64,000 nucleotides of DNA. It comes from Littorina saxatilis. Lineage: Eukaryota > Mollusca > Gastropoda > Littorinimorpha > Littorinidae. Below are positions 34,870 to 45,136 of this stretch, one piece after another. The notes beneath the pieces were generated by a model. That model was not told the DNA's origin. It saw only the letters and a list, made by a program, of their open reading frames with translations, and did not search any database. Each line of letters starts with the position of its first letter. Position 1 is the first letter of the stretch. Made by a program: the position numbers and the translations under genes. The stretch covers positions 35,933,461 to 35,997,460 of the forward strand of contig NC_090249.1 in NCBI RefSeq assembly GCF_037325665.1. The letters are read 5' to 3'.

Positions 34870-36040
34870 AGGATAGTAATCCCACTACTTGCTGGTGTAT
34901 CTGAGGGCCTATTGGCCCTCTCAACTAGGCAATTATCACATAATGGTGTATCTAAGGGCCTAGTGGCCCCCTCAACCCTGTTACACATATTAATATCATG
35001 ACGTACTGGTGTATCTAAGGGCCTAGAAGCCCTCTCAACCCTGTTAATATGATATACTGGTGTATCTAAGGGCATAGCACTCCATCATAGCAGCCCTCTC
35101 AACTCTATTATACTATTGTACTGGTGTATCCAAGGGCAGATATGCGCTCTCAACCGTGTACCAATCACTGGTATATCTGAGGGCTTAGTGACTGGTCCTA
35201 GCTCTCAACCAATTAACAAAACTCTATTATAATATATATTGTACTGGTGTATCCAAGGGCAGATACGCGCTCTCAACCGTGTACCAATCACTGGTGTATC
35301 TGTGGGCTTAGTTACTGGCCCTCTCAACCAATTAACAAAACTGTCACATAATGGTGTATCTAAGGGCCTAGTGGCCCTCTCAACCCTGTTACACATGTAT
35401 ATTAATATCATGACGTACTGGTGTATCTAAGGGCCTAGAAGCCCTCTCAACCCTGTTAATATGATATACTGGTGTATCTAAGGGCATAGCACTCCATCAT
35501 AGCAGCCCTCTCAACTCTATTATAATATTGTACTGGTGTATCCAAGGGCAGATACGCGCTCTCAACCGTGTACCAATCACTGGTGTATCTGTGGGCTTAG
35601 TTACTGGCCCTCTCAACCAATTAACAAAACTGTCACATAATGGTGTATCTAAGGGCCTAGTGGCCCTCTCAACCCTGTTACACATGTATATTAATATCAT
35701 GACGTACTGGTGTATCTAAGGGCCTAGAAGCCCTCTCAACCCTGTTAATATGATATACTGGTGTATCTAAGGGCATAGCACTCCATCATAGCAGCCCTCT
35801 CAACTCTATTATAATATTGTACTGGTGTATCCAAGGGCAGATATGCGCTCTCAACCGTGTACCAATCACTGGTATATCTGAGGGCTTAGTTACTGGTCCT
35901 CTCAACCAATTAACAAAACTCTATTATAATATATATTGTACTGGTGTATCCAAGGGCAGATACGCGCTCTCAACCGTGTACCAATCACTGGTGTATCTGT
36001 GGGCTTAGTTACTGGCCCTCTCAACCAATTAACACAACTG
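34870..36040. repeat. Minisatellite with 289-bp higher-order period inside YR element 1
   Basis: Units contain ACTGGTGTATCTAAGGGC and CCCTCTCAACCCTGTTA. Several unit types alternate and a block of about 289 bp repeats in order (equivalent points at 35239, 35528 and 35817). It lies between the SGNH-like frame and the Gag-like part. Confidence 0.9.
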
Positions 36041-36176
36041 TCTCACAACAGTCATCAATAAAACAAAGCATTTAAACACATATATACCAAGGCACATTCA
36101 GCATCACCTCCCACTACGACTGACGTGCATTGCCAGTTCATCGGCACGTCCCTGAGGATCGGTTTTCACATATAAT

Positions 36177-36884
36177 TCATTCTGCACTCAGAGCTGCAAC
36201 AGCTCGAATGACAACAGATCGGAAAACTTTGTACATTTTGTAGTAGCCCTCATCAGTCAAGTGCACGCCATCCCTGTAGTACTTGGACAGTGTAGCGAAA
36301 CGCAGTGGGTTTTCATGTTCAAAACGTGCAAAATCAAACTGAACAAAATGCATATAATCTATGTCTTTGATCAGGGTTTTCATCTCGGCATTGGCAAGAA
36401 AAGCCTTCCTGTCATACAGTACGCATGATCGGTCGTTCGTACATCTAGGTAACAGTTGTGTCACACAAACTCGGGGAACGCCCAGCGCATGGTGGAAATA
36501 GGAGGCCGACGCCACTATGCCTGACGACAACTCTTCCACATCGCATAAATGCACACGATCGTTGTCGCCAATCATGACAACAAGAGTGTCTGGCTTCACC
36601 CGGCGCACTTTCCGAACGAAGGCGGGGGTTGTCAAATCCTTGACTCGTGCCCCACCCACGACGTAGAAATGCACCGAAGCTCGCTCAACATTAAAGCTCT
36701 CGCAGACACGCCTTCCGTTCCCCCCACCACGCTGAACGAATTCCCCAAGCCTTCGTGCATGCGAGTGTCCGACAAACATTACTGTGGCACGTTTAACCAT
36801 CTTGACAAAGGAACCAATACCCACGTGCTTCCAAAGCAGGTCAGACCTGTTGCACTTGCTGAGTAGTACACGAAGCCTTTGCAC
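36177..36884 (-). CDS. SGNH-hydrolase-like protein carried by YR element 1
   Basis: A 235-residue frame with the SGNH blocks in order: VMFVGHSHARRLGEF (block I region), a GGARVKDL turn (block II Gly), VVMIGDNDRVHL (block III Asn), and DGVHLTDEGYYKMYKVF (block V with Asp and His). Such enzymes are esterases or lipases in other settings. The frame lies inside the element's repeats, upstream of the Gag-like part on the minus strand. What it does for the element is not known. Because it is part of a retroelement it is listed as a component only. Its reading frame looks open throughout. Confidence 0.75.
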   Translation of the reverse strand: MQRLRVLLSKCNRSDLLWKHVGIGSFVKMVKRATVMFVGHSHARRLGEFVQRGGGNGRRVCESFNVERASVHFYVVGGARVKDLTTPAFVRKVRRVKPDTLVVMIGDNDRVHLCDVEELSSGIVASASYFHHALGVPRVCVTQLLPRCTNDRSCVLYDRKAFLANAEMKTLIKDIDYMHFVQFDFARFEHENPLRFATLSKYYRDGVHLTDEGYYKMYKVFRSVVIRAVAALSAE

Positions 36885-37024
36885 ACTATAACTACCACTC
36901 TCACGAAGTTTTTTACTTCAATTGAAATCCCATGCGGTACGATATCAACACAGATCGAAAAGCTTAAAAAAAAAAAAACAATGATACTCGCCGGGATTAT
37001 TGTCGCTTTTCTCTCCTTAAAAGC

Positions 37025-37209
37025 TCAGCAAATATTTCGGCTGCCACTGTCTACAGTCAGGATGGTTGTGGGCTATATTTAGAATTTACCCATCATCCTG
37101 TTTACCCCACCCCGTGTCATCCGGGTTGCTCCACAACAAAATCGTCTGCTCCAGGAGCAGACGGCAGAGAAATAGTGTACGGTCATGATCTGTTGCATAA
37201 ATTCTCTTT
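37025..37209 (-). repeat. Split direct repeat A1 of YR element 1
   Basis: 185 bp matching 30818-31002; its right edge, ATTCTCTTT at 37201-37209, is the 5' end of the element on the minus strand. Confidence 0.9.
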
Positions 37210-37439
37210 TTGCAGCACAGTTCGATCATCATGCAATGCAAATATTTTATGCATTTTATGCATGTAGTTATGACTTCATCACCTTCAAAGTGTCTTTGCA
37301 CTTCAGTTATAGTATCACTCATTTGCACTATAGACTTTAACAGAAAGACAAAGTTAAATAGAACAGTTTCAAGTCCAGATATCTATCTAAGCTCTTGAAT
37401 TGGGGCTACACCTGAAAGAAACGGAGCAAGCTTGACATA
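37210..37439. other. Spacer
   Basis: Short AT-rich segment between YR element 1 and the end of the PHD-finger gene; possibly its 3' UTR. Confidence 0.45.
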
Positions 37440-39167
37440 CTACAGGATGCCTGCAGTATCACAGTTTTTGCAGTACCATTTTGCCCCTTGTTCGCAGTAA
37501 TGTGACCAGTCTGTGCTTTTCCCCATACCAGCACATTTTCTGTGAAACCATGCACGACAAGAATCACAAGTGATCCAGTGCTGTCGTTTCTTGTACTGGC
37601 CCTTGCACAGATGACACTTTGAGGGACTTGATGAAGGCATAACTGTTTGAATCCCTGAACCTATGTCGATTGCACTCTCACTCTCAGTTCCGGATGTACT
37701 TGGCATGGAAGGACCAGCACATGCCATACCTTCAGCTACAGGTTGAAAGCAAAAGTCCTTCAGCTGTTGCATGAGATCGTCTTTCTTCATTCGCATTGAT
37801 GATCTAACTTTGTAGAAATCACAAATTGTGACCAATTGATTCTTGGTAAAGTGGTCGCAGCTGCCCCCTGACTGCAACACTGCCTGCAGTCGATGCAGAA
37901 AGACAATCTTCCCATGGGAAGCATCCTCATCAAAGTAATAATATGATAGTTGCGCTTCTTGCTTTGTTTTCATTTTCTTTATTTTTATTTGAATTCTGTG
38001 TGCAGCTTCTTTTTGCACCTGCAGTTGATGTAAGAAATCTTTTCGAAATTGGTTATTCAAAATGTTTAAAGAAATGTGTACAATGTCCCTGAACAGCCCT
38101 GTGAGACATTCAACTCTGTCAACCACCCTCTTCAAGACACCTTCTATGGAGTTTTCATTATCTCCAAGTCTTGAAGATGGTGGGGCAGAAAAAATGTGTG
38201 TCCACAGACTGAACAGGTGTACATCATCAATCACTTTGTCAACTACAAAATGATAGAGGAGCTTCCCATGGTCATGAAGATTGTCTTCCGTTTGTAAGGA
38301 CAAAATGGTTAAAACAAGACACTCAAAAAACACATACACAGTGTCGGTGACATGCGTCAGGCTCTGCCTCACATTCTGCTTGCGTGCAGTTTCGGACAAA
38401 CTATCTGAATCTGACGTCAGAGCTGATGCCTCGGATTCAGTAAGACTTGCTTGTCCAAGGAGATCAAGTGCGTTGTCAGCGTCACAAAGTGCCTGCTCAG
38501 CTGCTTCACCTTTCTTAAATATATTATTCATGAGAGCTTTCCGCTTCCTTTCGCGCAGTTTCGCAATACAATATCCGGCTACGTGGCGCACCTTGGCCCT
38601 GCAGTCTGGTGCATCGGAGAGGTCTGGTTGTAGTCTGATGTTCGACTTCTCTGCAGTGCCAGGAACGTTTGGTTGTCTTTAATTCTTCTGGCTTCTTGGT
38701 GGACGACGAGTTGTCGGACTTTCAACACCAGTGCGTGAGCAACCAAGAAGTTCGCATCGGTAACAGCAGCTTCACAACCAAACAAGAAACGGCAGAGGAC
38801 AAAGTATTGCCTGGAAGAAAGAAAAGCATGACACTCTGAATAAAATATGGTTATCAGTCTGCTGTCAACTTTCTCTGCGGATGAGAGGGCCAGAATCTTT
38901 CGCAGCATGAAGCCATAGACTTTCCTGAGGAACTCATCAACCAGTACAGGTGTCATAAGCAGCTGTTTAGCAGCTTGGGAAACTGATTTTTGTTGTGGCG
39001 TCACCTGTTTATTTGTGAGATCCACAAGAACTGCCTTGAACTCCAGTGGAGTGCAGTCCAGATCAACATCTGGGTCGTCGTCTAGGGGTTCCTGATCCAT
39101 CCCTTCCAGTGGAACGTCTTCTTCACGTGGCTCATTGGCTGTGTCCTCAGCATATGTAGTTTGGAAC
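37440..39167 (-). pseudogene. SAP-like plus PHD-finger protein, possibly TE-derived, one frame break
   Basis: An internal or terminal exon begins at 39167 after a GTGTCTTTCAG acceptor and reads QTTYAEDTANEPREEDVPLE, then a helical region (ALSSAEKVDSRLITIFYSEC). Around 38600-38690 the frame shifts by one; downstream it continues VRHVAGYCIAKLRERKRKAL, a basic and helical middle part, a SAP-like segment (FTKNQLVTICDFYKVRSSM), and a C-terminal PHD finger: CHLCKGQYKKRQHWITCDSC, WFHRKCAG, then CKNC before the stop at 37440. PHD fingers bind histone H3 tails. The overall protein resembles uncharacterised multi-copy invertebrate proteins that I suspect derive from transposons; that is inference. Upstream exons were not found. 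The shift could be a true lesion or a sequence error. Confidence 0.6.
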
Positions 39168-40439
39168 CTGAAAGACACGAGAAAAATATATACTCGACCT
39201 GATCAAGCCTTTTTGAATACCCCGATTTAATATAAGTACACACCTGTCATTAACAGCAAAAATTAAATACATTTCGGCTTCTGCCATAAATGATTTTATG
39301 ACGAGCTACAACCATCTTTTAGCCTAACATTCGATGGAGGCTAAAGAACACACTTATCCATAAACGGTTCAGTTGTATGCAGACTCAGTGTCACGTGGGA
39401 AGAGTCTATCTTTAGCCTCTTCGGTTCCTGAGTCTGCACAGAGAACAACGCTAAACGAATTTGCTACAAGGAAAAAGGACGCACAAGCTTCAACGCCAGA
39501 ATACGGTTTCAAATTTGTTTTTTAATATTTGTTGTTAGTTAAAGCTGGGATTATATGTAACTTTGCATGATTTAATTCCACGAGAAATGGCAGTTGTTGA
39601 TAAATTTGGCATCGCGTGGGTTCGGCAGCTGCAGGCCCAGGGGCCTTTCCTTTGTTCTCGCTCACAGAAAGAGCGGGTCTGGGACTGGGAGTCCCCCCCA
39701 TAACATCTTATTGGCACCAGGATACGAGGAAATAAAGTGAAAAATACGGAGCGCAGGAGTGGGGCAGTGGTGCAAATCTAATAATTTAGTGCACCCACCG
39801 ATTGTTTGATTTAGACGTTGGTCTGGAATGGCCACTTAAAAAATTACTGACGGGGCCTTAGGGACGAGACGATAGCGTGTGACCTAATTAGCAGTCGGCT
39901 GTAACCGAGCCTGCTGCGATTGGCGGCACCACTACGGACTTAGGCTGGAAAGCACGAGTGTCTCGTTCTGACTACCACTGGTACTTGTCATTGTTTTAGT
40001 CAACCTTTTGCAAATAAACTAAGGTATTATAATATACCTGAAGCCTTATGAGTTAGTTGCTGTCTAGCAGTATTTAGTAAGTAAAAAAAAAAATAAATAA
40101 AAAAAAATAAAAAATAATAATAATAATAAATAAATAAATAAATAAAATAAAAATAATAATAATAATAATAAATAAATAATTAAAAAATAAAAAAAAAAAA
40201 AAATAAAAAAAATTAAAAAAAAATAAAAAATAAATAAAAAAAAATAAAAAAAAATAAAAATAAAAAAAGTTGCAGTATTTGCCAGCAATGAGGATGATAA
40301 TTTAGGGACATCTGTAGCAAGTAACTGCCATCTGACGGTTAAGTAGTTTTTAGGGGCCAGTCAATATTAGTAATAAAGGCTGGGGTGGTAAAGTAATTCT
40401 ATAGAATTAAACTGATGGTATTAGTTTGTCCAGATCAAG
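39168..40439. other. Intron or spacer, with A-rich simple sequence
   Basis: Bases 40080-40268 are almost wholly A with interspersed T, mostly (TAA)n and (TAAA)n. The rest (39180-40070) has no supported gene; it may hold 5' exons of the PHD-finger gene or the 5' leader of YR element 2. Confidence 0.5.
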
Positions 40440-41438
40440 ATGTCAGCTCGTGGTCGACCGAAGCGACGGAACCAGGGAAGACAACCTGCCTGGCACGACG
40501 AAGAACCCCCCAGGGGATCGGGCGGTGCAAGTAGGCAGCAACAGGCAAAGAAACGGCGCGTAGCCGTGGAGGAGCCCTCCAGCCCTGGAGAAGACGACAG
40601 CCAGGATGCCTGGTACGAGAACGCTGGGACGTCAGCCGCAAGAGACGCACGACCGGAAGGTATGGAAGAGGCATTACTGAATAGACTGAGGGTGCTAGAG
40701 GAGGCGTTAGGATGCCAGGCAGCGCGCCAAAAAGGCCAAGCGCTGGATTCTCTGGCCATCACTGTGCCACCTGAGGTAAAAGAAAAAAATTTGCTGGGGA
40801 AATTTGTGGAGATGCATGTGCTCCTGGCAAAATCCTTCCTTGACAGGCCAGAGGAAAAGGCTGTGATGTTTGTTCAGAACGAGCAAGGCAATCTGGTCCC
40901 TAGGCTAGAGAGAAAGAACAAAACGGAGCTGACCATCAACCAGTGGACCACAGCGTTCCATGTCCTGATGAGCGTGTATTTGCAGCAGCACCCCGATAGG
41001 CTGCAAGACATGCTGGCCTATGTGGAACTCATAAGGGGGGCTGCCCGGGACAACCCTGGGAATGCATGGCTGCTGTATGATCAGCAGTTCCGGTCCAGAC
41101 TAGAGGCCGATCCTACTCGCCCATGGGGCATGATAGATAGCCAGCTGTGGCTGCAGTTATTCTGCAAACCAGTAGTGGCTGCCCCGGCAGGCAAGGTGAG
41201 CCCTGCTGTCGACCAAAAGGGGGGTGCTTATGCAGGGAAAGGCCAGCGAGGGGTGTGTCGGTTTTTTAATCGACCCAAAGGTTGTCAGCGAGACAACTGC
41301 GCCTATGCGCACAAGTGTGCACAATGCAGCTCCAGTTCCCATGGCCAGAGCACCTGTGCAAAGAAGGGTACACAAGATAAGGGGGAGACCAGTAGTGGGC
41401 GCCCCTTTCAGTCAACAACAGGACAGAAGGCTCAGTGA
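40440..41438 (+). pseudogene. Gag-like protein of YR element 2
   Basis: 332 residues. Basic N-terminus (MSARGRPKRRNQGRQP), a helical LLNRLRVLEEALG stretch, the conserved central part with QWTTAFHVLMSVYL, DMLAYVELIRGAARDNPG and WLLYDQQFR, then the zinc pair: CRFFNRPKGCQRDNCAYAH (CCCH) and CAQCSSSSHGQSTC (C-x2-C-x4-H-x4-C). Closely related to the Gag-like frame of element 3. It would package the element's RNA. Frame open, but the element as a whole is a fossil. Confidence 0.85.
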
Positions 41439-41439
41439 G

Positions 41440-41774
41440 GTGGTTCACATCCCTCCTGGCCTAGACTTAACAGGGCTAGCCAACACGCCCATCTGTATGT
41501 ATAGCTTAGTTAAGTGGTTAGAGCATTACCCGAATAGAGAAGATGCACAGCTCATAGAGGAAGGCTTTAGTCAGGGATTTAGGATACCATTTCAGGGGGA
41601 AAGAAAACAACAGTTACCAAAAAATCACGGATCTGCTCGTAGACAGCCACTATTAGTGTTACAGAAATTGTTAGAGGAGGTCAGGTTAGGAAGAGTGGCT
41701 GGGCCATTTTTGGATTGGCCCATTGATGACCTGATTGTCTCCCCGGTGGGGCTGGTAGAAAAATCAACACCAGG
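41440..41774 (+). pseudogene. RT N-terminal piece of YR element 2
   Basis: Matches the start of the RT frame of element 3: LAQGFRIPF-type region, NHGSARRQPLL, LLEEVRLGRVAGPFLDWPID and SPVGLVEKSTPG. It stops where the 5.16-kb transposon begins; the other side of the insertion resumes at 46935. Fossil. Confidence 0.8.
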
Positions 41775-41798
41775 GCCCGTATGCTTATGGGGGAAGTT

Positions 41799-42020
41799 CG
41801 CGACAACTCCCGAAGTTTTGAGTGACATCGGAAGTACTTGTCTCACTTTCGTATGCATGGGCCGGAAAAAGGGTTTACCTCGAAGCAAAGCGAGGAAGTA
41901 ACTCAGGGTATTTTGCGACTACTTCTAAAGTTTTGAGTGACATCGGAAGTACATCCTCACTTTCGCATGCATGGGACGAAAAAAGAGTTTACTTTGGAAG
42001 CTAACGAGGAAGTAAATGAG
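41799..42020 (+). repeat. Two ~110-bp tandem units at the transposon's left end
   Basis: Both units contain AAGTTTTGAGTGACATCGGA and a downstream CACTTTCG-ATGCATGGG block, then a GAGGAAGTAA end. They are about 85-90% alike by eye. Confidence 0.75.
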
Positions 42021-42307
42021 GGTAAATGTACTACAGCCAGACCCAGTAGTAAACACGCTACTTCCACAGTTTCTCAGTGCAAAAAGGCAGGGCTTTTCTT
42101 CAGTTTTTCATGCCAAACCGAGCTGACGCTCCCAAAGAGAGAAAATAGAGGGAAAAGTCGTATCTTCTGCATGCATTTCGTGCAAATTTCCCTGAATACA
42201 AACCTGAGTTGCCAGCTTTGACTTTTGTTTGTTCTGGGTCATTGGCCACCACTCTTTCATTCCCGCTTATACGAGGGGGTTACTGTGTTTCTATGAAAAT
42301 GGGCGTC
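42021..42307. other. Interior of the 5.16-kb transposon, no gene seen
   Basis: Non-repetitive stretch without a supported coding frame. Confidence 0.5.
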
Positions 42308-42375
42308 GTTGTGTGCATGTGTGAGTGTGTGTGTGAGTGTGTGTGTGTGTGTTTGTGTGCGTGCGTGCGTGTGTT

Positions 42376-42408
<33 letters not shown>

Positions 42409-42456
42409 TCGAGTGTTGAAGTGTAAGTTTCTGCTATTTTTTTTGTCATTGCTTTA

Positions 42457-42515
<59 letters not shown>

Positions 42516-42641
42516 TTGTGCGAGTGCCTGTCTGCCTGTGTGTGCGTGCGTGCGTGCGGGTATAATTGTGCGTCTGTTCCTTCATACGTTTGTTTGCGTG
42601 TTCGCGCGTGCCGTGTGTGTGTGTGTGTGTGCGTGTGTGTT

Positions 42642-42676
<35 letters not shown>

Positions 42677-42737
42677 ATGTGTGTGTGTGTGTTTTCGATG
42701 TTATGTGTGTGTTCGACGGTGTGTGTGTGTGTTCGAC

Positions 42738-42813
<76 letters not shown>

Positions 42814-42836
42814 CGACGTTATGTGTGTGTTCGACG

Positions 42837-42902
<66 letters not shown>
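42308..42902 (+). repeat. Long (GT)n microsatellite, ~600 bp
   Basis: Nearly continuous GT dinucleotides, broken by short variants such as GTTCGACGGTGT and GTGCGTGCGTGC and by a ~70-base less regular segment near 42430. All long open frames here are simple Val-Cys or Thr-His repeats and not genes. Such tracts can adopt Z-DNA. Confidence 0.95.
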
Positions 42903-43529
42903 CCACTCCCCACACTATGATGAGCTGACTATATTTGCGCCTTGATATTTTATTCATGTTCTTACGTTTTATGCTGTTTATTGTGATTCACCACACCCGA
43001 GTTTATCGTAATTGAGATAATAAAGTGTTCTATGTCTATGTATTATGTCTAATACACATGCACACACGCACGTAGGCTACAAAAATCCAATCTTGACTTT
43101 GAACTTTATATAAACATACATCCTCTTCACAATTAACGAGGACAAACGTAATTTACAAACACCTAAGTACAACAATTTTTCTGTTTTAAAAATTCGGACA
43201 CACATTTTCTCAAATAATATGAAATTCGCTGAACTTATCTTCTTTTCACTACACCTTATATCTTGATTCCCAAAAAATGGAGTTCTGCCTTTTTAAATTT
43301 ACCAGTAACACAAACATTCGCTCTGACCAAACTATTTTTGTCCAGCAGTTTTACCGATACACAATCATTAAAAAAAACACTACAAAAAGAGTTTTAAGTT
43401 AACCGACTTCGCTACCACATAAACAACCTTTTTTTTATTGTCCCCAACATTCTGGTCAACAAAATTATTATTATAGACAGTCATTCTATTTAAGGACAAT
43501 TATCACAGCTTTCGTTCAACCAGTTGAAA
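42903..43529. other. Interior of the 5.16-kb transposon, AT-rich
   Basis: No supported gene. A tract near 43005 (GAGATAATAAAGTGTTCTATG) looks like a transcript 3' end but nothing upstream supports one. Confidence 0.45.
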
Positions 43530-43805
43530 ACAACAATTATAGTAAAAGCTACAGCGCGATCAACGTTTGCCCATTTACGAACTCGCGATGAGATTTGTTT
43601 CTTCTGGTCACCAAGCCTACCGTTTACAAACGCATGCGCACTAATTGGGATTCCCCCAATTTTCTCGACCTTGACCTCAGAACTCTCGAAGCCACTACTT
43701 CGGCGTTCAATTTAGCTCGTGCATACCGAGTAGCTGGCAACTTTGCTTTCGAAGTTCCCACTTCCAATGTCAAGGGCCTCTCGCTTGACATAATTATATG
43801 ACGAT
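43530..43805. repeat. Related right-end segment, second copy
   Basis: Resembles 46640-46930: both contain GGGATTCCCCCAATTT, CGACCTTGACCT, ACTCTCG and a GCGTTCAA stretch, then a GTTCCCACTTC block. This indicates either a nested copy of the same family or an internal duplication. Confidence 0.65.
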
Positions 43806-44184
43806 ATCGCATCTCAAGGGTCCTTACCCATCCAAAAGAAACCTCCAGCGCATACTACAATTGCAGGACATTCCGTTTTTAAAGGCAGCTCATTGGGAAA
43901 TTATCTCAGACACAATATCGAAGACGTGAAATGCGTCAATCGAGCAACTGTCGTAACTTGGCTACAATGAGACGGTCTCCTACCTTGCACCATAGACACG
44001 GACTGTGACATTCTTGTTTAATTTAGGTGAAATGCTTAAAACAGAGTGACTCAAAAGCGACAGTTCGATCAGTTACTGACCGAAAAAAACGTGCTCGAGT
44101 CATTCGGCGAAGGTGGCGAGCTTTCAAACCAGCACGACTGAATAACTCAGAATGCCTTTTTTCATCATGCCTCTATTCTACACG
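43806..44184. other. Interior of the 5.16-kb transposon, nothing recognised
   Basis: No coding, no repeat boundaries. Contains CpG-containing but otherwise ordinary sequence. Confidence 0.45.
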
Positions 44185-44262
44185 AGTAACATAGTGCAGT
44201 GGTAACGGTTCCGGACTCTCGTTCATTTGCTCCGGGTTCAAGTTCCGCCGGGAGGTATATAT
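44185..44262 (+). repeat. tRNA-like SINE head (degenerate)
   Basis: An A-box-like TAGTGCAGTGGTAACGG is followed 35 bases later by a B-box-like GGTTCAAGTTCCG, the pol III promoter spacing of a tRNA. The acceptor and anticodon stems do not pair well, so it is a tRNA-derived relic and not a working tRNA gene. It is joined directly to the repeat at 44264. Confidence 0.5.
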
Positions 44263-44263
44263 T

Positions 44264-45136
44264 TTTATATTTAGTCAAGTTTTGACTAAATATTTTAACA
44301 TCGAGGGGGAATCGAAACGAGGGTCGTGGTGTATGTGCGTGTGTGCGTGTGTGTGTGTGTCTGTGTGTGTGTGTGTGTAGAGCGATTCAGACTAAACTAC
44401 TGGACCGATCTTTATGAAATTTGACATGAGAGTTCCTGGGTATGAAATCCCCGAACGTTTTTTTCATTTTTTTGATAAATGTCTTTGATGACGTCATATC
44501 CGGCTTTTCGTGAAAGTTGAGGCGGCACTGTCACGCCCTCATTTTTCAACCAAATTGGTTGAAATTTTGGTCAAGTAATCTTCGACAAAGCCCGGACTTC
44601 GGTATTGCATTTCAGCTTGGTGGCTTAAAAATTAATTAATGACTTTGGTCATTAAAAATCTGAAAATTGTAAAAAAAAATTAAAAAAATTATAAAACGAT
44701 CCAAATTTACGTTTATCTTATTCTCCATCATTTGCTGATTCCAAAAACATATAAATATGTTATATTCGGATTAAAAACAAGCTCTGAAAATTAAATATAT
44801 AAAAATTATTATCAAAATTAAATTGTCCAAATCAATTTAAAAACACTTTCATCTTATTCCTTGTCGGTTCCTGATTCCAAAAACATATAGATATGATATG
44901 TTTGGATTAAAAACACGCTCAGAAAGTTAAAACGAAGAGAGGTACAGAAAAGCGTGCTATCTTTCTTAGCGCAACTACTACCCCGCTCTTCTTGTCAATT
45001 TCACTGCCTTTGCCGTGAGCGGTGGACTGACGATGTTACGAGTATACGGTCTTGCTGCGTTGCATTGCGTTTAGTTTCATTCTGTGAGTTCGACAGCTAC
45101 TTGACTAAATATTGTATTTTCGCCTTACGCGACTTG
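44264..45136 (+). repeat. ~870-bp repeat, first tandem copy
   Basis: Begins with the palindrome TTTAGTCAAGTTTTGACTAAA and continues AACATCGAGGGGGAATCGAA, a (GT)n patch, AGAGCGATTCAGACTAAACT, and ends with CTTGACTAAATATTGTATTT and CGCCTTACGCGACTTGTT. The end inverts part of the start (TTGACTAAATATT). The copy that follows is about 97% alike. Confidence 0.85.

Larger units (their letters stand above)
30308..37209 (-). mobile_element. YR retroelement 1 (Ngaro/DIRS-like) with split direct repeats
   Basis: Read on the minus strand the order is A1 (37209-37025), SGNH-like frame, tandem repeat block, Gag-like, RT, YR, B1 (31455-31003), A2 (31002-30818), B2 (30760-30308). The A pair is 185 bp each and the B pair 453 bp each, by eye identical or nearly so. 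A1-ORFs-B1-A2-B2 is the arrangement known for Ngaro- and PAT-type tyrosine-recombinase retroelements, which do not make target duplications, and none is seen. The coding region is broken in several places, while the repeats look recent. Confidence 0.85.

Noticed and set aside
34870-36040. CRISPR-like array
   Set aside because: Spacings are part of the repeating unit and also repeat every 289 bp; the setting is an animal genome with no cas genes.
40064-40288. 74-codon minus-strand frame
   Set aside because: Low-complexity (TAA)n sequence translated as Phe/Ile/Leu.
42209-42957. Several 100-170 residue open frames on both strands
   Set aside because: They are translations of the GT/AC microsatellite (Val-Cys or Thr-His repeats) with no complexity.
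44185-44262. Functional tRNA gene
   Set aside because: A and B boxes are recognisable but stems do not pair well and it is fused to a repeat.
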